Assembly: GCF_000600975.2 (NCBI RefSeq)
Contig: NZ_KK088650.1
Span: 186,001 to 250,000 of the forward strand
Direction: 5' to 3'
From: Limimaricola hongkongensis DSM 17492
GTDB taxonomy: Bacteria > Pseudomonadota > Alphaproteobacteria > Rhodobacterales > Rhodobacteraceae
Length of the DNA: 64,000 nt
The position numbers and the translations under genes are program-made. Under the pieces are notes generated by a model. That model ran no database searches. It was not told the origin of the DNA and was given only the letters and a program-made list of their open reading frames with translations. Below are positions 37,289 through 44,980 of this stretch, piece after piece. Positions within the stretch are counted from its first letter, which is position 1. Each line of letters starts with the position of its first letter.

Positions 37289-38119
37289 TCAGCCGACGAA
37301 GGCCTTTTCGATCACGAACTCGGCCGGGTCGGAATTGGCGCCCTCGCGCAGCCCAGCCTGCTCCAGCAGCGCCTTGATGTCGAGGTTGAAGGCGAGGCTG
37401 CCGCAGACCATGGCGCGGTCGGTGGCCGGGTCGAGCGGCGGCAGGCCGAGATCGGAGAACAGCTCGCCATTCTCGATCAGATGCGTGATGCGGCCCATCT
37501 TCGGGCTCTCTTCGCGGGTGGTGGTCGGGTAGTAGACCAGCTTGTCGAGGTTTTCCTCGCCGATCAGCTCGCGCAGCATCTCGTCGGATTTGACGCTCTC
37601 GACCAGTTCGCGGCCATAGGTCAGCTCTGCCACGTCGCGGCAGGTATGGGTGACGATCACCTGCTCGAACTTCTCGAAGGTTTCCGGGTCGCGCAAGAGC
37701 GAGGCGAAGGGCGCGAAGCCGGTGCCGGTCGAGAACAGCCACAGCCGTTTGCCGGGCACCAGCGCGTCATGCACCAGCGTGCCGACGGGCTTGGGCCGCA
37801 GGATGATGTGGTCGCCTTCCTGGATGTGCTGAAGCCGGGAGGTGAGCGGGCCGTCGGCGACCTTGATCGAGTAGAACTCCAGCTCCTCGTCCCAGTTCGG
37901 CGAGGCGATGGAATAGGCGCGCATCAGCGGCTTGCCGTTGTCGCCCATCAGGCCGATCATCACGAATTCGCCCGAGCGGAAGCGCAGGCTCGCGGGGCGG
38001 GTCACGCGGAACGAGAACAGGCTGTCGGTGTAGTGACGCACGGCGGTGACGACCTGCGCGTCGGGGGATTTGGCCACGTGGGTGGCGTTGGTCTGGGTCA
38101 CGGGGCTTTGCTCGGTCAT
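37289..38119 (-). CDS. fpr: Ferredoxin--NADP(+) reductase
   Basis: A 276-aa FAD enzyme. The flavin-binding phrase is RAYSIASPNWDEELEFYSI, with the NADP-binding segment LFSTGTGFAPFASLLRD and AMVCGSLAFNLDIK. It moves electrons between NADPH and ferredoxin or flavodoxin. It is last in the sulfite-reduction operon, so it is likely to supply reduced ferredoxin to the CysI reductase, which lacks a CysJ partner here. Confidence 0.94.
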   Translation of the reverse strand: MTEQSPVTQTNATHVAKSPDAQVVTAVRHYTDSLFSFRVTRPASLRFRSGEFVMIGLMGDNGKPLMRAYSIASPNWDEELEFYSIKVADGPLTSRLQHIQEGDHIILRPKPVGTLVHDALVPGKRLWLFSTGTGFAPFASLLRDPETFEKFEQVIVTHTCRDVAELTYGRELVESVKSDEMLRELIGEENLDKLVYYPTTTREESPKMGRITHLIENGELFSDLGLPPLDPATDRAMVCGSLAFNLDIKALLEQAGLREGANSDPAEFVIEKAFVG

Positions 38120-38170
38120 TACTCTCTCGCTCGGCTCAATAGGGTATGGGGCGCGAAAAGGACAGGCGGC

Positions 38171-38578
38171 TCAGCCGCGCAGCCGCGCCTGGTAGTTGTG
38201 CGATTGCCAGTCGGCGCGGGCCAGCCACTGCTCTTCGGCCTGGCGCGCGGCCAGGTCGTCGGAGATCTCGACCTCGTCGAACCCCGACCGGCGGGCCATG
38301 GCGTATTGATCCGCGATCACGTGGCCGGCCGCGCGCAGCCGCCCCGTGAAGCCCAGGGAGCGCAGGTCGCGCGCATGGGTGAACCCGCGCCCGTCGGAAA
38401 AGGCGGGGAAGGTCACGCGGATCGCCGCGATTTCGCCCAGACGGCCCACCAGCTCGCGCGGGTCGTCGGCGGGGGCGATCTCGACGGCGGTGTCGGTGTC
38501 GCCGAACTCGGCCAGCGGCACGAAGCCGCCTTCGAAATCATCGGGGCCAAAGCCCTTGTCGGTCACGATCACGGTCAT
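38171..38578 (-). CDS. DUF934 family protein
   Basis: A 135-aa protein with the DUF934 features FPAFSDGRGFTHARDLRSLGF and ARRSGFDEVEI. It is typically encoded next to assimilatory sulfite or nitrite reductases in proteobacteria. The biochemical role is not known; a helper role in sulfite reduction is the usual guess from context. It lies between cysH and fpr. Confidence 0.87.
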   Translation of the reverse strand: MTVIVTDKGFGPDDFEGGFVPLAEFGDTDTAVEIAPADDPRELVGRLGEIAAIRVTFPAFSDGRGFTHARDLRSLGFTGRLRAAGHVIADQYAMARRSGFDEVEISDDLAARQAEEQWLARADWQSHNYQARLRG

Positions 38579-38604
38579 CTCGTCCTCTCGGGGCCGCGCC
38601 CCTG

Positions 38605-38633
38605 TTCATCACTCCGAAAAATACGCAGGTCCG
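38605..38633 (-). repeat. Degenerate copy of the dispersed intergenic repeat, after cysH
   Basis: Read on the minus strand it starts GGACCTGCGTATTTTTCGGA and continues with a weak match to the remaining consensus. It starts 11 bases after the cysH stop, inside the cys operon, and may affect read-through into DUF934. Confidence 0.55.
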
Positions 38634-38644
38634 GCGTGTCGGTT

Positions 38645-39388
38645 TCAGGCCTCGGCGGGTTTGCCGCGCACCATCTTTCCGTTCACGAAATGGATGCCGC
38701 ATTCTTCCTTGTCGCTGTCGCGCCAGCGTCCGGCGCGGGGGTCTTCGCCGGGCGCGACCTTGCTGGTGCAGGGCGCGCAGCCGATCGAGGGGTAGCCCTG
38801 CGCCACCAGCGGGTGCCGCGGCAGGCGGTTCTCGGCGATATAGTCCTGCAGGTCGGTGCTGGTCCAGTGGGCCAGCGGGTTGATCTTGACCCGCAGGTCG
38901 TCCTCGTTCTCGAAGAAATCGAGGGCGGCGCGGGTCTTGCCCTGGTAGCGCTTGCGCCCGGTGATCCAGCTGTCGAAGCCCGACAGCGCGCGTTGCAGCG
39001 GCTCGGTCTTGCGGATCGCGCAGCACAGGTCGGTGTTCGATTTGTGCAGCACGCCGTCGGGGTCGTGCTCGGCCAGCGCCTCGGGCCGGGCGCGGATGGT
39101 GCGCACGTCCTTGAGGTTCAGCCGCTCGGCAAGCTCCATCTGGTAGGTCAGGGTTTCGGCGAACAGCATCTCGGTGTCGATGAACAGCACCGGGGTGGTG
39201 CGGTCGATCACCGAGACGAGGTGCAACAGCACCACCGATTCCGCGCCGAAGGAGCTGACCATGGCGATCCGGCCGAGCGCGTGCTCGGCCAGCGCCTTTT
39301 CGAGAATGGCGGTCGCGCCGTGGTGGCGGTAGCGGGCGTTCAGGTCACGGACGGTCTCGTCGATGCGGTGCGGTGTGTCATGCAGCAT
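38645..39388 (-). CDS. cysH: Assimilatory adenylylsulfate (APS) reductase CysH
   Basis: A 247-aa PAPS/APS reductase reducing activated sulfate to sulfite with thioredoxin. The nucleotide loop is MVSSFGAESVVLLHLV. The cysteine pairs DLCCAIRKTEPL and IGCAPCTSKVAP form a 4Fe-4S site, the mark of APS-specific enzymes, and the C-terminal ECGIHF carries the catalytic Cys. ATG 39388 overlaps the cysI stop by 11 bases. The frame beyond it is shadow of cysI. Confidence 0.93.
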   Translation of the reverse strand: MLHDTPHRIDETVRDLNARYRHHGATAILEKALAEHALGRIAMVSSFGAESVVLLHLVSVIDRTTPVLFIDTEMLFAETLTYQMELAERLNLKDVRTIRARPEALAEHDPDGVLHKSNTDLCCAIRKTEPLQRALSGFDSWITGRKRYQGKTRAALDFFENEDDLRVKINPLAHWTSTDLQDYIAENRLPRHPLVAQGYPSIGCAPCTSKVAPGEDPRAGRWRDSDKEECGIHFVNGKMVRGKPAEA

Positions 39389-41060
39389 CGGCCCGCTCCG
39401 GTTTCGCCGCCTGCTCGGGGTAGAGCACGGATTTGAACGGCGCGGGCCCGAGGCGGCGATAGGCGTCGAGGAAGGTCTCCTCGGGGCCTGCGCGCAGGTC
39501 GAGATAGCCCAGCACCAGCCGCTCGATCGCGGGCACGATCTCGTCCGCCGAGAAGCCGGGACCGGCGCGCTCGCCGATGCTCGCCGTCTCGTCGCCCGAG
39601 CCACCCAGCGTCACCTGGTAGTTCTCGACGCCGGCGCGATCGAGCCCGAGGATGCCGATATGGCCGACATGGTGATGGCCGCAGGCGTTGATGCAGCCCG
39701 AGATCTTGATCTTGAGCGGGCCGACATCGTGTTCGAGCTTCAGCTCCTCGAAGCGCAGCGCGATCTGCTGCGCGACCGGGATCGAGCGGGCCGTCGCCAG
39801 CGCGCAGTAATCCATGCCGGGGCAGGCGATGATGTCCGAGACCAGCCCGATATTGGCCGCCGCGAGATCGTGCTTGCGCAGGGCGGCATGCAGCGCCGGC
39901 AGGTCGTCCTTGTGGACATGCGGCAGGATCACGTTCTGCTCGTGGCTGATGCGCAGCTCGTCATGGCCATAGGCTTCGGCCAGATCGGCCAGCACCCGCA
40001 TCTGTTCGGCGGTGGCGTCGCCCGGCGTCTGGCCCGGCTTCTTGAGCGACACGCTGACGATGGCATAGCCTTGGGCGCGGTGCGCGGTGAGGTTGGTGTC
40101 GGCCCAGCTGCGGAACAGCGGGTCGGCGGCATAGGCCGCGTCATAGGCGTCGGTCGGGGCCGCGCGGAAGGCGGGCGGGGCGAACTGGGCGCGGATCTCT
40201 TCGAACAGCTTCACGTCCACGCCCGAGAAGGCGGGCTTGGTGCGGGTGAACTGTTCGTTCACCGCCGCTCGGAAACCGTCGAGACCGTTTTCGAACACGG
40301 TGATCTTGAGCCGCGCCTTGTACTTGTTGTCGCGCCGGCCCAGCAGGTTGTAGGCGGCGACGATGGCCTCGCAATAGGGCAGCAGGTCTTCCTGGCTGAC
40401 GAAGTCCTCGATCACCTTGCCGATCATCGGGGTCCGGCCGAGGCCGCCGCCGACCAGAACCTTGTAGCCGATCTCGCCCGCGGCGTTCTCGACGATCTGG
40501 ATGCCGATGTCATGCGCCTGGATCACCGCGCGGTCGGCGCTGGCGCCGGTCACGGCGATCTTGAACTTGCGCGGCAGGAACTGGAATTCCGGGTGGTCGG
40601 TCGACCACTGGCGCAAGAGTTCGGCGACGGGGCGCGGATCGGCGATCTCGTCCTGCGCGGCCCCGGCGAAGTGGTCGGCGGTCACGTTGCGGATCGTGTT
40701 GCCCGAGGTCTGGATCGCGTGCAGCCCGACATCGGCCAGCGCCTGCAGCATGTCCGGCACGTCGCGCAGGGCGGGCCAGTTGTACTGGATGTTCTGGCGG
40801 GTGGTGAAGTGGCCGTAGCCGCGATCCCATTTCTCGGCCAGAAGCGCCAGCGTGCGCATCTGGTCCGAGCGCAGCGTGCCGTAAGGGATCGCCACGCGCA
40901 GCATGTAGGCGTGAAGCTGCAGGTACAGTCCGTTCATTAGCCGCAGCGGACGGAACTCCTCCTCGGTGAGCGAGCCGTCGATCCGGCGCTCCACCTGGCC
41001 GCGGAACTGGTTGACGCGCTCTTGCACGAAGGCGCGGTCGAAGTCGTTGTAGTGGTACAT
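39378..41060 (-). CDS. cysI: Sulfite/nitrite reductase, siroheme and 4Fe-4S containing (CysI type)
   Basis: A 560-aa single-chain reductase converting sulfite to sulfide. The siroheme/cluster cysteines are in IACPGMDYCALATARS and ISGCINACGHHHVGHIG. The N-terminal half has RGYGHFTTRQNIQYNW, the second half the matching HDELRISHEQNVILP, showing the internal duplication of the family. ATG 41060 is two bases from the DUF2849 stop. Electrons probably come from ferredoxin via the fpr product. Confidence 0.94.
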   Translation of the reverse strand: MYHYNDFDRAFVQERVNQFRGQVERRIDGSLTEEEFRPLRLMNGLYLQLHAYMLRVAIPYGTLRSDQMRTLALLAEKWDRGYGHFTTRQNIQYNWPALRDVPDMLQALADVGLHAIQTSGNTIRNVTADHFAGAAQDEIADPRPVAELLRQWSTDHPEFQFLPRKFKIAVTGASADRAVIQAHDIGIQIVENAAGEIGYKVLVGGGLGRTPMIGKVIEDFVSQEDLLPYCEAIVAAYNLLGRRDNKYKARLKITVFENGLDGFRAAVNEQFTRTKPAFSGVDVKLFEEIRAQFAPPAFRAAPTDAYDAAYAADPLFRSWADTNLTAHRAQGYAIVSVSLKKPGQTPGDATAEQMRVLADLAEAYGHDELRISHEQNVILPHVHKDDLPALHAALRKHDLAAANIGLVSDIIACPGMDYCALATARSIPVAQQIALRFEELKLEHDVGPLKIKISGCINACGHHHVGHIGILGLDRAGVENYQVTLGGSGDETASIGERAGPGFSADEIVPAIERLVLGYLDLRAGPEETFLDAYRRLGPAPFKSVLYPEQAAKPERADAA

Positions 41061-41062
41061 GT

Positions 41063-41362
41063 TCAGAGCTCCACCTGCTTGCCGTGGGCGTAGTTCGACG
41101 GACCGCGGGTGCGGAAGGTTTCGCGGAAATGCGTGGGCTCGGGGCCGTCGGCACCCGGCACGGCATCGGCGAGATAGGGGCCGACGACGATGTCGGCCTG
41201 GGCCTGTGCCGCCAAGAGCCGCAGCTCGGCATGGGCTTCCTCGTCGAGAAGCTCGGCCTCGCGCATGTCCGGGGTCCAGCGCCCGTCGGCGGTCAGCCAG
41301 ACGGCATCGCCTTCGAGAAGGCGGTTGGCGGTCACGACCTTGGGCGTGAACTTGCGGGGCAT
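41063..41362 (-). CDS. DUF2849 family protein, first gene of the sulfite-reduction operon
   Basis: A 99-aa protein beginning PRKFTPKVVTANRLLEGDAV, with DGRWTPDMREAELLDEEAH. DUF2849 proteins are found beside cysI in Rhodobacterales. Its role is unknown; in some genomes it is found near cysG. ATG 41362 is used; the longer open frame overlaps the divergent Lrp gene and is not coding. Expression probably starts in the 41363-41503 gap. Confidence 0.85.
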   Translation of the reverse strand: MPRKFTPKVVTANRLLEGDAVWLTADGRWTPDMREAELLDEEAHAELRLLAAQAQADIVVGPYLADAVPGADGPEPTHFRETFRTRGPSNYAHGKQVEL

Positions 41363-41439
41363 GGCGCGATCTCCGTCCTGTGTATTGGCCCTGATATAGG
41401 ACGAATGTCTTGCTTTTGGCCACCGGGCCGGGCAGATAA

Positions 41440-41453
41440 GGAATGTGTGTTCC
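41440..41453. promoter_or_regulatory. Short dyad in the cys-lrp divergent intergenic region
   Basis: GGAATGTGTGTTCC has inverted GGAA/TTCC ends around a six-base centre. It sits between the two divergent starts (41362 and 41504) and is a candidate Lrp-family operator. No clear -35/-10 pair can be chosen around it. Confidence 0.35.
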
Positions 41454-41503
41454 GTCATGCTCGCCTGGGCGGACATGCGTTCCAATATCGAGGAGAGCCA
41501 CGA

Positions 41504-41965
41504 ATGTCGTTCCAGCCCGACGAGATCGACCGGAAGATCCTGATCGAGTTGCAGCGCGATGCCGGGCGGTCGCTCGACGAAATCGCCAAATCGGTGGGAT
41601 CGTCCAAGACGCCGGTATGGAACCGGATCCGCAAGATGCGCGAGCGCGGCATCATCGGGCCGCAGACCGTGGTGCTCGACGCCGAGGCGCTGGGCTTCGA
41701 GGCGTGTTTCTTCGTGCTGATCCGCACATCGGCCCACGAGGCCGATTGGCAGGCCAAGTTTCTCGCCACGCTGCGCGACCGGCCCGAGGTGCAGGAGGCG
41801 CACCGGCTGGCGGGGGATATCGACTACATCCTGAAGGTACGGGTGCGCAACGCGCGCGCCTATGACGCCTTTTACCAGGCGTTGATCGCCGAGGTGCGGG
41901 TGCAGAGCGTCACGGCGCTCTTGTCGATGGAGGAGATCAAGTCGACGGTGGCCCTGCCGCTCTGA
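41504..41965 (+). CDS. Lrp/AsnC-family transcriptional regulator
   Basis: A 153-aa regulator. The helix-turn-helix is RSLDEIAKSVGSSKTPVWNR, the ligand-binding RAM domain includes VQEAHRLAGDIDYILKVRV and YQALIAEVRVQSVTALLSM. AGGAG at 41491-41495 precedes ATG 41504. It is divergent from the DUF2849-cysI-cysH operon and is the natural candidate for its control, perhaps sensing cysteine or another amino acid. That target is inferred from position. Confidence 0.88.
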   Translation: MSFQPDEIDRKILIELQRDAGRSLDEIAKSVGSSKTPVWNRIRKMRERGIIGPQTVVLDAEALGFEACFFVLIRTSAHEADWQAKFLATLRDRPEVQEAHRLAGDIDYILKVRVRNARAYDAFYQALIAEVRVQSVTALLSMEEIKSTVALPL

Positions 41966-42000
41966 AAGAGCGCACTAAGCCTGCCGCTCTGAAAGAGCGC
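41954..42000. repeat. Tandem 20-base repeat with hairpin at the lrp 3' end
   Basis: CTGCCGCTCTGAAAGAGCGC occurs at 41954-41973 and again at 41981-42000, a period of 27, and a third decayed unit follows to about 42020. Each holds a GCTCT-GAA-AGAGC hairpin, and the first copy includes the lrp stop. It may end transcription between the convergent lrp and P450 genes. Confidence 0.7.
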
Positions 42001-42040
42001 GCCAAGCCTGCCGCCCTGACGGCGCGGAAAGGCGGCGGCG

Positions 42041-43207
42041 CTAGAAGGCGCGCACCATCAGCCGCTCCAGACCGTGGAAATGGTAGAGATCGGCATAGCG
42101 CGGCGTCTCGGCGAGCGCGAGGTCCGGGCAATGGCGCATCAGCGATGACAGCGCGATCCGCATTTCCAGCCGCGCGAGCGGCGCGCCGACGCAGAAATGG
42201 ATGCCCGCGCCGAAGGCCAGATGCGCGGGACCGCCCCGGCCGGGATCGAAACGATCCGGGTCGGGATAGACGGCGGGGTCGCGATTGGCCGCGCCCAGAA
42301 GGCAGCCGATCCTGTCGCCGCGCGCGAAACGCTGGCCGAAGATCTCCAGATCCTCATAGACCCAGCGGGTGAACATGTGCAGCGGCGGGTCGATCCGCAA
42401 AAGCTCGTCGACGCAGGCCGCGTCGATTTCGCGGTGATCGTGCTCCAGCAACGTCTTCACCGCGTTGCCGAGCCCGTGCACCGTCGCCTCGTGGCCCGCG
42501 TTGAGCAGCAGGATGCAGGTCGAGACCAGCTCGTCCGTGCTCAGCCTGTCGCCCTGTTCTTCGGCGGCGATCAGCTCCGAGATCAGGTCGTCGGCGGGGT
42601 TGCGGCGCTTTTCGGCGATGTAGACGGCGAGAAAATCGCAAAAGGCCTGCGTCGCCATTTCGGCGGCGTCTTCCTTTGTCCGGCTGCGACCGGCCTGGTA
42701 CATGCCGACCATGGCGTTGGACCAGGCGAGCAGCTCGTCGACCCGGCTTTCGGGCAGCCCCATCAGCCGCGCGATGACGATCACCGGCACCAGCTTGGCA
42801 TAGCTGTCGATCAGGTCGAAGGGCCCGCGCGGAAAGCCGTCGATCAGCCGGTGGCACAGATCCTCGATCCCCGGCGCGAGCGCGTCGATGCGGCGCGAGG
42901 TGAAGGCGTGCAGCACCAGCTTGCGCAGGCGGGTATGGGCGGGCGGCTCCAGCTCCAGCATGGAATGCGCCTCGCAGGCGTAGAAGGCGGCGAGATGCTG
43001 GGGAATGTCGGGGGCGCGTCCGACCGGCGCCTGGCGGCCCATGCGCCGGTCGCGCAGGATCAGGGACACCGCCTGATGCGAGCTGGCGCAGGCCATGCCG
43101 TAATCGGCCCAGCGAAACAGCGGCCCGGCGGCGCGGGCGCGGTCGTAGAACGGGTAGGGGTCCTGGACGAAATCGGGATCGGTGGGTGATTGGGTCAATT
43201 CCTGCAT
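42041..43207 (-). CDS. Cytochrome P450 (bacterial, soluble)
   Basis: A 388-aa haem monooxygenase. The I-helix oxygen-binding motif is LLLNAGHEATVHGLG, the K-helix ExxR is DELLRIDPP, and the haem ligand Cys is in AFGAGIHFCVGAPLARLEM. The N-terminus has QDPYPFYDRARAAGPLF and no membrane anchor. It looks like the CYP107/CYP152-neighbour bacterial class I enzymes in layout, but the subfamily and substrate cannot be read. No ferredoxin is adjacent; the fpr product 4 kb away could take part. Confidence 0.93.
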   Translation of the reverse strand: MQELTQSPTDPDFVQDPYPFYDRARAAGPLFRWADYGMACASSHQAVSLILRDRRMGRQAPVGRAPDIPQHLAAFYACEAHSMLELEPPAHTRLRKLVLHAFTSRRIDALAPGIEDLCHRLIDGFPRGPFDLIDSYAKLVPVIVIARLMGLPESRVDELLAWSNAMVGMYQAGRSRTKEDAAEMATQAFCDFLAVYIAEKRRNPADDLISELIAAEEQGDRLSTDELVSTCILLLNAGHEATVHGLGNAVKTLLEHDHREIDAACVDELLRIDPPLHMFTRWVYEDLEIFGQRFARGDRIGCLLGAANRDPAVYPDPDRFDPGRGGPAHLAFGAGIHFCVGAPLARLEMRIALSSLMRHCPDLALAETPRYADLYHFHGLERLMVRAF

Positions 43208-43267
43208 GAAGATCAGCGTGGCGCGTGGCACTGGTCTTGGCAAGCGCGCAGGCGATATGATGCGCCG

Positions 43268-44980
43268 ATGAATGCTTCGCGGATCAGGCGCGCCTTGCGG
43301 GCGATCGGGTTTCTGGCGCTGGTGGCGGCGCTGGCGCTGGCGGTGCAGCATTGGGGGTTTCGCGCCGCGCTGGCCGAAATGTCGCGCCGCGGCACCGCCG
43401 ATCTGGCGCTCGCCTCCGACCGGCTCACCGGGGAGCTGCAACGCTACCGCCAGCTGGCGGTGCTGACCGCGCGCCATCCCGATCTCGCGCCGCAACCCGG
43501 CGATGACAAGGGCCGGGCCGGGGCGCTGTTGCGCCGCACCGCCGACGTGACAGGCGCGCTCGACATCGTGCTCCTTGACACGCGCGGCCGCGAGATCGCC
43601 GGGGCGGGGCGCGCGGCGCCGCGCGGCCATGCGGGCATGGCGTGGTTCGAACGGGCGATGGACGGGGCGCTGGGCGTTGCGCATCTGTCGAGCCGCCGCT
43701 ACGGGCGCCGGGTCTTTTTGTTCGCCGCCCCGATCTTTTCCGAAGCCGGGCCGGTCGCGGGCGCGGTGGTGGTGGTCACCGACATCGAGGCGATCGAGGC
43801 GGGCTGGCGCGGCGACCGCCCGGCGCTGTTCTTCACCGACCCGGCGGGCCGGGTCTTCGTGTCGAACCGCTCCGAGCTTGTCGGGCGCGCCGATCTGGGG
43901 CGGGTGTCGCGTGCGCGCGTGGCGGGCCACGAGGTCTGGCGCATGCGGGCGGGGCCCTATCTGCCCGAGCGCGGCCTGCACCTGACGCAGCCCTTGCCGG
44001 TGATCGGGCTGACCGGGGAGGCGCTGCTCGACACCGCGCCGGCGCGGCGCATCGCGCTGTTGCAGGCCGCTGCCGCCGCAGCACTCTGTCTCGCCTTCGG
44101 GGCGATGCTGTTTCTCGCCACGATCCGGCGGCGCACGCTGGCGCGCGCCAATGCGCGGCTGGAGGAGCGGGTGGCGCAACGCACCGTGGCGCTGCAGGCG
44201 GTCAATGCCAACCTGCAGCGCGAGGTGGCCGAGCGCGCCGCCGCCGAGTCAAGGCTCCGGCAGGCGCAGGCCGATCTGGTGCAGGCGGGCAAGCTGTCGG
44301 CGCTGGGCCAGATGTCGGCGGGCATCAGTCACGAGCTGAACCAGCCGCTGATGGCGATCCGCAGTTTCGCCGAGAATGCGGGCACCTTTCTGGAGCGCGG
44401 CAACGCGCAGGCGGCGGGCCGCAACCTCGAGCGCATCTCGGAGCTGGCGCGCCGCATGGGACGGATCATCCGCAACCTGCGCGCCTTTGCCCGTCAGGAA
44501 AGCGAGGCGGTGGTCGATGTCGATCTCGGCGCGGCGGTCGACGCGGCGCTGGAGATGGCCGCCGCCCGCGCCCGTCAGGCCGAGGTGGAGATCATGTGGA
44601 CCGCGCCGCGCCCGCCGGTGATCGTGCGCGGCGGCGAGGTGCGGCTTCAGCAGGTGGTGCTCAACCTCGTCGGCAACGCGATCGACGCGATGGAGGGCCG
44701 CGCAGAGAAGCGGCTGGCGCTGTCGATCACCCGCGAAGGCGGGCGGGCGCGGCTCACGGTGCGCGACAGCGGGCCGGGGATCGGCGCGCCGGACCGGATC
44801 TTCGATCCGTTCTACACCACCAAGGAGGTCGGCGCCTCGGAGGGGATGGGCCTCGGCCTGTCGATCTCCTACGGGCTGGTGCAGAGCTTTGGCGGCGCGA
44901 TACGGGGCCGCAACCACGAAGAGGGCGGGGCCGAGTTCACGGTGGAGCTCGATCTCGCGCAGGCGAGCGAGGCGGCATGA
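43268..44980 (+). CDS. dctB: C4-dicarboxylate sensor histidine kinase DctB
   Basis: A 570-aa inner-membrane kinase. Membrane helix 1 is about residues 12-28. The periplasmic double-PAS sensor spans about 30-258 and includes FERAMDGALGVAHLSSRRYG. Helix 2 is about 262-285. A coiled coil follows, then the H-box with phospho-acceptor His355 in AGISHELNQPLMAIRSFAEN, the N-box LNLVGNAIDAMEG, FDPFYTTKEVG and GLGLSISYG. It senses C4-dicarboxylates such as succinate or malate. It overlaps dctD by four bases. Confidence 0.92.
   Translation: MNASRIRRALRAIGFLALVAALALAVQHWGFRAALAEMSRRGTADLALASDRLTGELQRYRQLAVLTARHPDLAPQPGDDKGRAGALLRRTADVTGALDIVLLDTRGREIAGAGRAAPRGHAGMAWFERAMDGALGVAHLSSRRYGRRVFLFAAPIFSEAGPVAGAVVVVTDIEAIEAGWRGDRPALFFTDPAGRVFVSNRSELVGRADLGRVSRARVAGHEVWRMRAGPYLPERGLHLTQPLPVIGLTGEALLDTAPARRIALLQAAAAAALCLAFGAMLFLATIRRRTLARANARLEERVAQRTVALQAVNANLQREVAERAAAESRLRQAQADLVQAGKLSALGQMSAGISHELNQPLMAIRSFAENAGTFLERGNAQAAGRNLERISELARRMGRIIRNLRAFARQESEAVVDVDLGAAVDAALEMAAARARQAEVEIMWTAPRPPVIVRGGEVRLQQVVLNLVGNAIDAMEGRAEKRLALSITREGGRARLTVRDSGPGIGAPDRIFDPFYTTKEVGASEGMGLGLSISYGLVQSFGGAIRGRNHEEGGAEFTVELDLAQASEAA

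Noticed and set aside
43213-43428. Short minus-strand ORF upstream of the P450
   Set aside because: It is antisense to the start of dctB, overlaps its signal helix and has no ribosome-binding site.
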